From assembly GCF_004078635.1 (NCBI RefSeq), contig NZ_RZNB01000002.1, forward strand, positions 1 through 64,000: a DNA stretch of 64,000 nucleotides, in the 5' to 3' direction. Below the pieces are notes generated by a model. That model had not been told where the DNA came from. It was given only the letters and a program-made list of their open reading frames with translations, and ran no database searches. The stretch is from Labedella phragmitis. GTDB taxonomy: Bacteria; Actinomycetota; Actinomycetes; Actinomycetales; Microbacteriaceae. Position 1 is the stretch's first letter, and each line of letters begins with the position of its first letter. A program made the position numbers and the translations under genes. Of this stretch, positions 34,130 through 42,763 are shown piece after piece.

Positions 34130-35722
34130 ATGAGCCTGGTCAGACTGAACGACGTCACCGTCCGCTTCGAGAACACGCCCGTCCTCCGCGAGGCGTTCTT
34201 CCGTCTCGAGGAGAAGGACCGCGTCGGTCTCATCGGCCGCAACGGTTCGGGGAAGACGACCCTCCTGAAGCTCGTGCTCGAGCAGGTGCAGCCCGAGTCC
34301 GGCACGGTCGCGATCGAGAACGGCACGCGCATCGGCTACTTCTCGCAGTTCTCCGAGCTCGACGGGGAGGCGAGCATCGCCGAGGTCCTCGACGGTCTCT
34401 TCGGCGAGGTGCACGCCGTCGAGGACGAACTCGCGTCGATCGACGCCGCGATCGCGGAGGGCCCGTCGGCCGACGCGCTCGATCGCCTCATCGAGAGGCA
34501 AGCGGAGCTGTTCGGCGAGATGGAGCGTCTCGGAGGCTGGGACTACCCGCGGAAGATCGACCAGGCCCTCACGACGCTCGGTTTCACCGAGGAGCACCGC
34601 AACGCCCCGATCGACCGGCTGTCGGGAGGCTGGCGCAACCGTGCGGCGCTCGCGAAGATCCTGCTCGAGGACCCCGACGTGCTGCTCCTCGACGAGCCGA
34701 CCAACTTCCTCGACGTCCCCGGCGTCGAGTGGCTCGAGTCGTGGTTCCGCGACTTCCACGGCGCCGCGATCATCGTGTCGCACGACCGGACCTTCCTCGA
34801 CGCCGTCGCGACGCGCATCGTCGAGGTCGAGAACTTCCACCTGCACGAGTACCCGGGGAACTTCGACGAGTACGTGGTCCAGAAGCAGTTCCGGCTCAAG
34901 ACGCTGCAATCGCAGTTCGTGCACGAGAACGAGCTGCTCGCCTTCGAGGCCGAGGGCATCGCGGACCGCCGGCAGGCGGCGAAGACCGGGGGGAAGAACC
35001 TCGGCAAACAGCTCGCGGGGATCAAGAAGGCCAGGGCGCCTCGCCCCGTCGACGAGATCATCACCGAGATCTACGGCGGCCTGCACATCAAGGACGTCCT
35101 GTGCCGCGTCGCCGGCCTCGGCAAGGGTTTCGGCGATCGCACGCTCTTCTCGGGGCTCGACCTCGAGGTCCGCCGCGGCGAGCGCATCGTCGTGCTCGGT
35201 GCGAACGGCAGCGGGAAGAGCACGCTCCTGCGCGTCCTGACGGGGGAGGAGCGCGCCGACGACGGCAGCGTCACGTGGGCGGCGGGGGCGAAGGTCGTCT
35301 CCTACAACCGCGTGCTCGAGGAGCTCGACCTCGACGACACCGTCACGCACGCGGTCAACGCGATGCCGGACAGCCTCGCGCTCACGGCGACGCGGAAGTC
35401 CGTCGGCCGGTTCCTCGCGATGTTCCAGTTCTCCGAGGCCGACCTCAAGAAGCGCATCCGGGAGCTCTCGGGAGGTCAGCGCGCGCGCGTCGCGATGGCG
35501 CAGTGCCTGCTGTCGGGCGCGTCGGTCCTCGTCCTCGACGAGCCGACGAATCACCTCGACCTGCCGAGCACCCAGGTGATGGAGCGCGCCCTCGTGCACT
35601 TCCCGGGCGCCGTGATCGTCGTGAGCCACGACCGCTTCTTCGCCGACAAGGTCGCGAACCGGCGCATCACCTTCGCGGCGGGTGGAGCGGGAAGCGGCGA
35701 GCTCGACGTCTCGGCCGCCTGA
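34130..35722 (+). CDS. ABC-F family ATPase
   Basis: A 530-residue soluble protein with two ABC modules and no membrane part: Walker A GRNGSGKT and signature LSGGWRNR, then an inter-domain linker (about 240-310), then Walker A GANGSGKS and signature LSGGQRAR, each with a LDEPTN Walker B. ABC-F proteins bind the ribosomal E site and act in translation or in protection from ribosome-targeting antibiotics. Which role applies cannot be told, but a terminator hairpin in its leader recalls antibiotic-induced attenuation. AGAGGG precedes ATG 34130. Confidence 0.93.
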   Translation: MSLVRLNDVTVRFENTPVLREAFFRLEEKDRVGLIGRNGSGKTTLLKLVLEQVQPESGTVAIENGTRIGYFSQFSELDGEASIAEVLDGLFGEVHAVEDELASIDAAIAEGPSADALDRLIERQAELFGEMERLGGWDYPRKIDQALTTLGFTEEHRNAPIDRLSGGWRNRAALAKILLEDPDVLLLDEPTNFLDVPGVEWLESWFRDFHGAAIIVSHDRTFLDAVATRIVEVENFHLHEYPGNFDEYVVQKQFRLKTLQSQFVHENELLAFEAEGIADRRQAAKTGGKNLGKQLAGIKKARAPRPVDEIITEIYGGLHIKDVLCRVAGLGKGFGDRTLFSGLDLEVRRGERIVVLGANGSGKSTLLRVLTGEERADDGSVTWAAGAKVVSYNRVLEELDLDDTVTHAVNAMPDSLALTATRKSVGRFLAMFQFSEADLKKRIRELSGGQRARVAMAQCLLSGASVLVLDEPTNHLDLPSTQVMERALVHFPGAVIVVSHDRFFADKVANRRITFAAGGAGSGELDVSAA

Positions 35723-35728
35723 CCTGAC

Positions 35729-35746
35729 GCGAGCCGAGCGGCTCGC
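35729..35746. terminator. Hairpin between converging ABC-F and phosphoribosyltransferase genes
   Basis: GCGAGCC (35729-35735) and GGCTCGC (35740-35746) with a GAGC loop; the stem can extend through CTGA/TCAG with one bulge. It fills the 24-bp gap between the two stops. Confidence 0.65.
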
Positions 35747-36436
35747 TCAGCGCGCGTGCGACCCGGCGAGGATGCGGCGCACCTCGTCGTCGCTCGTCTG
35801 GGAGAAATCGTCGTACGCCTCGCCGACCGACCACAGGTCGGACGGTTCCCACGGGCAGACGACGTCGTCGACGAGGGGGCGGACACGAGCACACGTCCCC
35901 GCGAAAGCCACCGGCACGGCGACCGTCACGCGAGCGGGGCGCTCCGCGCCGATCACCGCGATCGCCGCCCGGATGCTCGCGCCCGTCGCCATGCCGTCGT
36001 CCACGAGGACGACGTCGCGGCCGCCGATGTCGGAGGGAGCGCGCGCGCCCCGGTAGCGTCCCTGGCGGCGGCGGAGTTCCCCCTCCGCGACGGACGCGGC
36101 GTCGCCGATCATCCGGTCAGCCGGACCGAGTTCGTAGAGGCGAGCGGTGATCTCCGCGTTCTCGACGATCTCGATCCGGCCGGCTACCGCGGCGATCGCC
36201 CCGATCGCCACCTCCGGCCGCCCGGGGAAGCCGAGTTTCCGCACGACGAGCACGTCGAGAGTGCCGTCGATCGCATGAGCGATCTCGTCCGCGACCGGGA
36301 CACCGCCTCGCGGCAGGCCGAGGACGAGCGGGTCCTCCGCACCACTCCGAGTGTCCGCGAGAAGCTGGCCGAGGACACGACCGGCGTCGCGCCGGTCCCG
36401 GTATCGACGGTTCCCTCCTCGCCGCTCCCTCGTCAT
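35747..36436 (-). CDS. Phosphoribosyltransferase-domain protein
   Basis: A 229-residue protein with the PRTase fold: 'DPLVLGLPRGGVPVADEI' near the N-terminus and the PRPP-binding loop VVLVDDGMATGASI at about 150-163. Proteins of this kind are often stress-linked orphans; no acceptor base is known. ATG 36436 has GGAGG five bases upstream. Divergent from the DUF3140 gene with a 164-bp shared region. Confidence 0.85.
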   Translation of the reverse strand: MTRERRGGNRRYRDRRDAGRVLGQLLADTRSGAEDPLVLGLPRGGVPVADEIAHAIDGTLDVLVVRKLGFPGRPEVAIGAIAAVAGRIEIVENAEITARLYELGPADRMIGDAASVAEGELRRRQGRYRGARAPSDIGGRDVVLVDDGMATGASIRAAIAVIGAERPARVTVAVPVAFAGTCARVRPLVDDVVCPWEPSDLWSVGEAYDDFSQTSDDEVRRILAGSHAR

Positions 36437-36600
36437 GCCGACCTCCGCCTCGCGGACGCCCGACATCCGCTGTCGCAACAACCGTACGGGCCCGGGGAGT
36501 CGGCCGAGAAGGGCTTGATCCGCCGCGCTCGACGTGATTCCGTGGCCTTCCGATCGAGCGCTCCCCGTGCCGGTCGACACGAGACCTCGAGGAGGACGGC

Positions 36601-36939
36601 ATGGCCCATTCGGAGATCGACGACGCGTTGTGGGACGACTTCCACGCGGTCGTGAACATGACATCGCGCGAGCTTCGCGACTGGCTCGAGACGGACGCGG
36701 CCGGGACGGAGACCGAGACGCTCCCTGACCAGGCGGGTGACGAGCGGTCGCAGTACGTGCTCGGCATCCTGGCCAAGCGCCGCACCGACCTGACCGACGA
36801 CGACATCGAGGTCATGCGCTCCGTCGTCGCGGAGGTGAGGGCCGAGCGCGGCGATGCTCTCGACCCCGAGGCCGGAGACGACGAGTGGCGACGTCGGCTG
36901 ATGTCCATCGGGCACGATCCGCTCAAGCCGAGCACTTGA
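36601..36939 (+). CDS. DUF3140 family protein
   Basis: A 112-residue acidic protein with 'DDFHAVVNMTSRELRDWLET' near the N-terminus and 'VLGILAKRRTDLTDDDIEVM' in the middle, the hallmarks I associate with DUF3140. Some relatives are annotated as DNA-binding or plasmid-stability proteins; function unproven. GAGGAGG stands directly upstream of the ATG. It precedes the MoxR-like ATPase gene by 45 bp. Confidence 0.8.
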   Translation: MAHSEIDDALWDDFHAVVNMTSRELRDWLETDAAGTETETLPDQAGDERSQYVLGILAKRRTDLTDDDIEVMRSVVAEVRAERGDALDPEAGDDEWRRRLMSIGHDPLKPST

Positions 36940-36984
36940 CGGAACCCGTACCTCGTCCCGATTTCCGGGCGTAACATCGCCCGT

Positions 36985-38370
36985 GTGAATCGACCTGAAC
37001 CGACCACCGTCGGGGCTCTGCGTTCCTCGGGACACGAGCTCAAGACCGTCCGTGCCGAGATCCGCGACAACCTCCTGTCGGCGCTCCGCGAGGGCCGCGA
37101 TCCGTGGCCGGGGCTGCACGGGTTCGAGACGACGGTCATCCCGCAGCTCGAGCGTGCGCTCATCGCCGGACACGACATCGTGCTGCTGGGCGAACGCGGC
37201 CAGGGCAAGACGCGCCTCCTCCGCACCCTCTCGGGACTGCTCGACGAGTGGTCGCCCGTCATCGAGGGCTCGGAACTCGGGGAGCACCCGTTCGAGCCCC
37301 TCACGGCGGAGAGCATCCGCCGCGCCGCCGAACTCGGCGACGACCTCCCGGTGGTCTGGAAGAGCCGCGAGGAGCGCTACGTCGAGAAGCTCGCGACCCC
37401 GGACACCTCGGTCGCCGACCTCATCGGCGACGTCGATCCGATGAAGGTCGCGGAGGGGCGAAGCCTCGGCGATCCGGAGACGATCCACTTCGGCCTCATC
37501 CCGCGCAGCCACCGCGGCATCGTCGCGATCAACGAGCTTCCCGACCTCGCGGAGCGCATCCAGGTGGCGATGCTCAACGTCATGGAGGAGCGCGACATCC
37601 AGATCCGCGGCTACGTGCTGCGGCTGCCGCTCGACGTCCTCGTCGTCGCGAGCGCGAATCCCGAGGACTACACGAACCGCGGCCGGATCATCACGCCGCT
37701 CAAGGACCGTTTCGGAGCGGAGATCCGTACGCACTACCCCACGGAGCTCTCCGACGAGGTCGCCGTCATCCGGCAGGAGGCCGAGCTCGGCGCCGACGTC
37801 CCCGACCACCTCGTCGAGATCCTCGCGCGCTTCACACGGAACCTCCGGGAGTCGAGCGCGGTCGATCAACGTTCCGGCGTGAGCGCGCGATTCGCGATCG
37901 CAGGCGCCGAGACGATCGCGGCCGCCGCCGTGCACCGCGCGGCCCGGCAGGGCGAGGAGGCGGCCGTCGCCCGCCCCGTCGACCTCGAGACGGCCGTCGA
38001 CGTGCTCGGCGGCAAGATCGAGTTCGAATCGGGGGAGGAGGGGCGCGAGGACGAGATCCTCGACCACCTGCTGCGGACGGCGACAGCTGAGACGGTGCGC
38101 GCCCACTTCCGCGGCGTCGACTTCGGCGTGCTCGTCGAGGCGATCGAGAACGGCGCGATGGTGACGACGGGCGAGCAGGTGACGGCGCGCGACGTGCTCG
38201 CCGGCCTTCCCGCGCTCGGCGAGTCGGAGCTCTACGACGAGATCTGCGACCGCGTCGGGGCCACGACCGATGGACAGCGCGCCGGCGCGATCGAGCTCGC
38301 CCTCGAGGGTCTGTATCTCGCCCGCCGGGTCAGCAAGGAGTCCGGCGGGGGCGAGACCATCTATGGCTAG
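36985..38370 (+). CDS. AAA+ ATPase of the MoxR/magnesium-chelatase subunit I type
   Basis: A 461-residue ATPase with Walker A GERGQGKT (69-76), Walker B-like GIVAINELPDL, sensor-1 'VVASANPEDYTNRGRIITPL' and arginine-finger region 'LKDRFGAEIRTHYP'. Such ATPases act with a VWA-domain partner as a chaperone or maturation pair, here the gene that overlaps its end. GTG 36985 lies seven bases after TAACAT, so it appears leaderless. The true client protein is unknown. Confidence 0.9.
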   Translation: MNRPEPTTVGALRSSGHELKTVRAEIRDNLLSALREGRDPWPGLHGFETTVIPQLERALIAGHDIVLLGERGQGKTRLLRTLSGLLDEWSPVIEGSELGEHPFEPLTAESIRRAAELGDDLPVVWKSREERYVEKLATPDTSVADLIGDVDPMKVAEGRSLGDPETIHFGLIPRSHRGIVAINELPDLAERIQVAMLNVMEERDIQIRGYVLRLPLDVLVVASANPEDYTNRGRIITPLKDRFGAEIRTHYPTELSDEVAVIRQEAELGADVPDHLVEILARFTRNLRESSAVDQRSGVSARFAIAGAETIAAAAVHRAARQGEEAAVARPVDLETAVDVLGGKIEFESGEEGREDEILDHLLRTATAETVRAHFRGVDFGVLVEAIENGAMVTTGEQVTARDVLAGLPALGESELYDEICDRVGATTDGQRAGAIELALEGLYLARRVSKESGGGETIYG

Positions 38371-40375
38371 GGCCAATCGTCGCCTGACCCGGGCGGCCCG
38401 GTACGGCAAGTACGTCGACGGCCCCGACCCGCTCGCTCCGCCCGTCGACCTCACGGAGGCTCTCGACGCGATCGGCGCCGAGGTCATGGGCGGGTCCTCG
38501 CCGGATCAGGCGCTCCGCGAGTTCCTCCGCCGCGGGCCGCGCGACGGTTTCGGTCTCGACGACCTCGCGCGACAGGTCGCGGAACGCCGGCAGCAACTGA
38601 CGCGCGAGCACAGCCTCGACGGCACTCTCCGCGAGATCCGCGAACTCCTCGACAAGGCCGTGCTCGCGGAGCGCAAGCAGCTCGCCCGCGACGCACTCAT
38701 GGACGAGGGTGACCGGGCGCTGGCCCAGATGCAGCTCGACAACCTGCCGTCGTCCCCGGCCGCCGCCGTGAGCGAGCTCGGCGACTACTCGTGGCAGAGC
38801 GGCGAGGCGCGCGCCGACTTCGAGAAGATCAAGGATCTCCTCGGACGGGAGATGCTCGATCAGCGGTTCGCGGGCATGAAGAACGCCCTCGAGAACGCCA
38901 CCGACGCCGATCGGCAGGCGATCGCCGAGATGCTCGGCGACCTCAATGAGCTGCTCGACGCCCATGCCCGCGGCGCCGCCGATCAGGCGGACTTCGACGC
39001 GTTCATGGAGAAGCACGGGGAGTACTTCCCCGAGAACCCGCAGTCGATCGACGAGCTCCTCGACACCCTCGCGGCCCGATCCGCCGCGGCCCAGCGCATG
39101 CGCAATTCGTTGACGCGCGAGCAGCGCGAGGAGCTCGACGCCCTCGCGCAACAAGCCTTCGGCTCGCCGGACCTGATGTCCGAGCTCGGCCGCCTCGACG
39201 AGTCGTTGCGCTCCTTGCGGCCCGGGGAGGACTGGAGCGGCGGGGAACGGATGGAAGGCGAGCAGGGCCTCGGTCTCGGCGACGGCACCGGCGTGTTCCA
39301 GGACCTCGCCGACCTCGACGAGTTGTGGGATCAGCTGTCGCAGTCCTACAACGGATCGCAGCTCGACGACCTCGATCTGGACAAGCTCGCGCGTCAGCTC
39401 GGCGAGGACTCCGTCGTCGACGCGCGTGCCCTGCAGCGGCTCGAGAAGGCGTTGCAGAACTCGGGGTCCGTGAAGCGCGGATCCGACGGTGCGCTCAAGT
39501 TGACCCCGAAGGCCATGCGGCACCTCGGCAAGCAGCTCCTCCGCGACATCGCCGAGCGTATGTCCGGGCGGCGCGGCGCGCGCGACCTCCGCGGCGCGGG
39601 TGCGGCCGGGGAGCTCTCAGGAGCGACGCGCGAGTGGGAGTTCGGCGATACCGAGCCCTGGGACGTCACGCGGACGATCACGAACGCGATCACCCGGACG
39701 GCGGGGGAGCGGGGCGCGACGGACGGCGGCGTACGGATCGAGATCGGCGACGTCGAGGTCCAGGAGACGGAGGAGCGCACGCAAGCGTGCGTCGCGCTGC
39801 TCGTCGACACGTCGTTCTCGATGGCGATGGACGGTCGGTGGGTGCCGATGAAGCGCACGGCGCTCGCGCTCCACACGCTCATCACGAGCCGTTTCCGCGG
39901 CGACGCCCTCCAGCTCATCGCCTTCAGCAGGGCGGCAGCGGTCATGGACATCGAGACGCTCGTCGGCCTCGACGCCATGTGGGACAAGGGGACGAACCTG
40001 CACCACGGTCTCCTGCTCGCCAACCGGCACTTCCGGAAGCACCCGAACGCTCAGCCCGTGCTCCTCATCGTGACGGACGGCGAGCCGACGTCCCACCTCG
40101 AACCCGACGGCGAGGTCTACTTCAACTACCCGCCGGATCCCGTGACCGTCGCATACGCCGTGCGGGAGCTCGAGAATTCGCAGCGTCTCGGTGCGCACAC
40201 GACGTTCTTCCGCCTGGGCGAGGACCCGGGACTCGCCCGCTTCATCGACGCGATGGCGCATCGAGTGGGAGGCAACGTCGTGGCGCCGGAGGCCGACGAC
40301 CTCGGGGCGGCCGTCGTCGACTCCTACCTCGGGTCGCGTCGCGGAGACGGCGATCTCTTCTCCCGCTGGGGTTGA
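38363..40375 (+). CDS. VWA-domain protein, partner of the MoxR-like ATPase
   Basis: A 670-residue protein: a long, mainly helical, charged region (1-460) with Gln/Asp/Leu-rich coiled segments, then a C-terminal von Willebrand A domain whose metal (MIDAS) motif DTSFS starts at Asp482 and whose later Thr/Asp are in GTNLHH and TDGEPT. The start overlaps the ATPase stop by eight bases. It resembles magnesium-chelatase subunit D/CoxE-type partners but lacks the AAA-like N-terminus of BchD. Probably remodels a client complex in the cytosol. Confidence 0.88.
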   Translation: MARANRRLTRAARYGKYVDGPDPLAPPVDLTEALDAIGAEVMGGSSPDQALREFLRRGPRDGFGLDDLARQVAERRQQLTREHSLDGTLREIRELLDKAVLAERKQLARDALMDEGDRALAQMQLDNLPSSPAAAVSELGDYSWQSGEARADFEKIKDLLGREMLDQRFAGMKNALENATDADRQAIAEMLGDLNELLDAHARGAADQADFDAFMEKHGEYFPENPQSIDELLDTLAARSAAAQRMRNSLTREQREELDALAQQAFGSPDLMSELGRLDESLRSLRPGEDWSGGERMEGEQGLGLGDGTGVFQDLADLDELWDQLSQSYNGSQLDDLDLDKLARQLGEDSVVDARALQRLEKALQNSGSVKRGSDGALKLTPKAMRHLGKQLLRDIAERMSGRRGARDLRGAGAAGELSGATREWEFGDTEPWDVTRTITNAITRTAGERGATDGGVRIEIGDVEVQETEERTQACVALLVDTSFSMAMDGRWVPMKRTALALHTLITSRFRGDALQLIAFSRAAAVMDIETLVGLDAMWDKGTNLHHGLLLANRHFRKHPNAQPVLLIVTDGEPTSHLEPDGEVYFNYPPDPVTVAYAVRELENSQRLGAHTTFFRLGEDPGLARFIDAMAHRVGGNVVAPEADDLGAAVVDSYLGSRRGDGDLFSRWG

Positions 40376-40385
40376 TGGCCCGCTC

Positions 40386-40400
40386 GGCCGGCCCCCGGCC
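40386..40400 (+). terminator. Short GC hairpin after the VWA gene
   Basis: GGCCGG and CCGGCC around CCC, eleven bases after the stop. Short and without T-run; the palindromic repeats that follow may add to termination. Confidence 0.45.
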
Positions 40401-40414
40401 CTACACATCTGCCC

Positions 40415-40468
40415 GGTCGTCACGAATCCGCGGTGCGATGGGCCCGAGATGGCGGATCTGTGACAACC
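40415..40468. repeat. REP-like palindromic repeat, copy A
   Basis: An imperfect inverted repeat: GTCGTCACGAATCCGCGGTG on the left and GGCGGATCTGTGACAACC on the right, about 15 bases apart. Same plan as copies B (40487) and C (49087); copy D (1442) shares the GCGGATCTG core. Between the converging VWA and SCO1664-like genes. Confidence 0.75.
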
Positions 40469-40486
40469 CAGGGGTCGCGTTCGCCC

Positions 40487-40543
40487 GAGTTGTCACGCAT
40501 CCGCGGTGCGCGGGGCGTGGAACCGCGGATATGTGCCAACCGG
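40487..40543. repeat. REP-like palindromic repeat, copy B
   Basis: Tandem to copy A, 18 bp away: left arm GAGTTGTCACGCATCCGCGG, right arm CCGCGGATATGTGCCAACC. The two copies fill most of the 187-bp convergent gap. Confidence 0.75.
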
Positions 40544-40562
40544 AGGGAAGGGGAGGGCGAAC

Positions 40563-41345
40563 TCAGAAGAGCGGGTACGGGACCGCCGGCAGGTGACCGG
40601 CGGGCGCCGGGAACACCGCCTCCGCGCGGAGGTGCTCGATACGGGCCGCGAGGGCGTCCGTTTCGGCGATCGTGAGGAGGCCGGAGAGCTCGTCGCCGAG
40701 GTCGCCGTAGAGGTCCTCGAGGACCCGATCGAGGCCCGCGATCTCGTCGACGTCGAGGGGCTCGCCGAGCCAGCCCCAGAGCACCGTGCGGAGCTTGTGC
40801 TCCTCGTGGAAGGTGAGGCCGTGGTCCACACCGTGGCGATGGCCGCCCGGCATCGGCAGGATGTGCGCGCCCTTGCGATCGGCGTTGTTGACGACGACGT
40901 CGAAGACGGCCATCCGCCGGAGCGCCGGTGTGTCCTCGTGCACGAGGGCGACGACCCGGTCGTCCTCGTCGAGCCCGTCGAAGACGAACCGCCACCCCTC
41001 CTCCGGCACCTCCCCGGCGGGGACGAGGTCGACCGCGTCCTGCTCGAGGTCGGCCTCCTGCCACAACTGCACCATGCCCATGCCGAGCGGGCCGCTCCGC
41101 AGCCATGTGCGCGGCACGACGTTCCAGCCGAACGACTCGGACACGAGGTAGGCGGCGACCTCGCGCATCGCGAGGGACTCGTCAGGGAAGTCCCACAGCG
41201 GGCGCTCGCCCGCGATCGGCTTGTAGACGACGGACGTGCCGTCGATCGTCCCGAGGAAAGTCGCGTTGGAGGCCGTCGTGATCCGTCCGGTGAGCTCGAG
41301 AGCGCCGTCGAGCGTGCTCTCGGGTCCGCCGTCCTCCTGGGACAT
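40563..41345 (-). CDS. SCO1664 family protein (PI3/4-kinase-like fold)
   Basis: A 260-residue protein with 'SNATFLGTIDGTSVVYKPIAG' (Lys-containing nucleotide site), 'VNNADRKGAHILP' (NNxDRKxxN-like catalytic loop) and 'GVDHGLTFHEE' (metal-binding DHG in place of DFG). This is the pattern of the SCO1664/PI3_PI4-kinase-like family of actinobacteria; substrate unproven. Stop overlaps nothing; its start touches the DUF3090 stop, and the three-gene set with the phosphomutase is widely conserved in actinobacteria, often near mycothiol cysteine ligase mshC. Confidence 0.88.
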   Translation of the reverse strand: MSQEDGGPESTLDGALELTGRITTASNATFLGTIDGTSVVYKPIAGERPLWDFPDESLAMREVAAYLVSESFGWNVVPRTWLRSGPLGMGMVQLWQEADLEQDAVDLVPAGEVPEEGWRFVFDGLDEDDRVVALVHEDTPALRRMAVFDVVVNNADRKGAHILPMPGGHRHGVDHGLTFHEEHKLRTVLWGWLGEPLDVDEIAGLDRVLEDLYGDLGDELSGLLTIAETDALAARIEHLRAEAVFPAPAGHLPAVPYPLF

Positions 41346-41899
41346 CAGAGCAGGCCGGGGAGCTCGCAGGTGTGGCCGTCGGGGTCCATCGGCTGGGCGC
41401 AGAACGGGCAGATGGGCCGGCCGGAACCGACGATCTCGCGCGTGCGCTTCGCGAAGGCCCTGGCCGTACCGACGGGCATCTTGACCAGGAGCACTTCCTC
41501 CGGCTCGGAGGCGAGCGGGTCGTCCGGGTCCTCGTCCTCGTCGCCGTCGACGATCGAATAGGCCTGGAGCGTGATCTGCGCGGTCGCGGGGTCCCAGCCG
41601 AGGGCCATCGTCCCCGCTCGGAACTCCTCGTCGACGGGCTGCTCGAGCGGCTCGTTGTCCACGAGTTCCACGGGGGTGTCGACGGGGATGCTGAGCGTGC
41701 TTCCCTGTGCGGCCATGAGACTGTCGAGGATCTCGTCGATCTTCTCGGCGAGCACCGCGGACTGCTCCTTCTCGAGGGCGACGCTCACGAGGCGGCGTCC
41801 CGAGCGGGCCTGCAAGTAGAAGGTGCGCTCGCCGGGGCGGCCGACCGTGCCGACGATGACGCGGTCCGGCCAGTCGTATTCGTGGACGATCGAAGGCAT
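41345..41899 (-). CDS. DUF3090 family protein
   Basis: A 184-residue protein starting MPSIVHEYDWPDRVIVGTVG, with 'GRPGERTFYLQAR' and a C-terminal zinc-finger-like CPFCAQPMDPDGHTC. The family is actinobacterial and of unknown function, nearly always linked to the SCO1664-like and phosphomutase genes as here. TAACAT lies six bases before the ATG, so the mRNA is probably leaderless. Confidence 0.93.
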   Translation of the reverse strand: MPSIVHEYDWPDRVIVGTVGRPGERTFYLQARSGRRLVSVALEKEQSAVLAEKIDEILDSLMAAQGSTLSIPVDTPVELVDNEPLEQPVDEEFRAGTMALGWDPATAQITLQAYSIVDGDEDEDPDDPLASEPEEVLLVKMPVGTARAFAKRTREIVGSGRPICPFCAQPMDPDGHTCELPGLL

Positions 41900-41908
41900 G
41901 TCTCTATG

Positions 41909-42610
41909 TTAGGAGCGCTCGGCCGTTCCAGGTCCCGCTCCGCCGCCGACGGGGGCATCCCCGGCGGCGGGTTGACTGCGCAGCCACGAGAGGTCGCCGG
42001 AATCCGTGTTCGTCGCGATGACGTCCGGGCGGTCAGGGCCGTAGCGCACGATCGAGACGGACGCGGGACCGACCGAGATGCGCTGGAAGAGGTCGAGATG
42101 CATCCCGTAGGCGTCGGCGAGGATCGACTTGATGATGTCGCCGTGGCTCACCGCGACCCAGACCGCGCCGGGGCCGTGCTCGGCCTCGAACGCCACGTCG
42201 AGCCGTCGGACGGCGGAGACGGAACGGGACTGCATCGCGAGCATCGACTCGCCGCCGGGGAACACGGCGGCGGACGGCTGCGACTGGACCATCGACCACA
42301 GCTTCTCGCCGCCGAGATCCGTGAGCGTGCGGCCCTGCCACTCGCCGTAGTCGCACTCCGTGATGCCCTCCTCGACGGGTGTCGCGGGGGCGGCCTCCTG
42401 GCGCTCGATGATGTACCCGGCCGTCTCGCGACAGCGCTCGAGCGGACTCGACACGACACCGACGAGCGGGACGACCGCGAGCCGATCGGCGGTACGTGCC
42501 GCCTGCTCGCGGCCGACGTCGTCGAGGAGGACGCCGTCCATGCGTCCCGCGAGCACGCCGCTCGCGTTCGCCGTCGTGCGACCGTGCCGGACGAGGATCA
42601 CTGTGGCCAT
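41909..42610 (-). CDS. Histidine-phosphatase superfamily protein (MSMEG_4193-like putative phosphomutase)
   Basis: A 233-residue protein with the phospho-His motif LVRHGRTTAN at 6-15 (His active site), 'GVVSSPLERCRETA' and 'VAVSHGDIIKSIL' holding the second catalytic His. It belongs to the branched MSMEG_4193 group; reaction unknown. TAGGCT on its strand is six bases before the ATG (leaderless). First gene of the three-gene cluster. Confidence 0.9.
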   Translation of the reverse strand: MATVILVRHGRTTANASGVLAGRMDGVLLDDVGREQAARTADRLAVVPLVGVVSSPLERCRETAGYIIERQEAAPATPVEEGITECDYGEWQGRTLTDLGGEKLWSMVQSQPSAAVFPGGESMLAMQSRSVSAVRRLDVAFEAEHGPGAVWVAVSHGDIIKSILADAYGMHLDLFQRISVGPASVSIVRYGPDRPDVIATNTDSGDLSWLRSQPAAGDAPVGGGAGPGTAERS

Positions 42611-42763
42611 GTCTTCAGCCTAGGTGCGGGCGACGGACGCGCGTCCCGTGCCGACGACGCCGGAGCCGCAGGCGACCGACGATGCGCGCGTCCTGCGCTC
42701 ACCCCTCCGAGGGGATCCGCGCGAGGGGTGTGCGCGGAACGGCTTCGCGAGTAGCCTTCCGCA

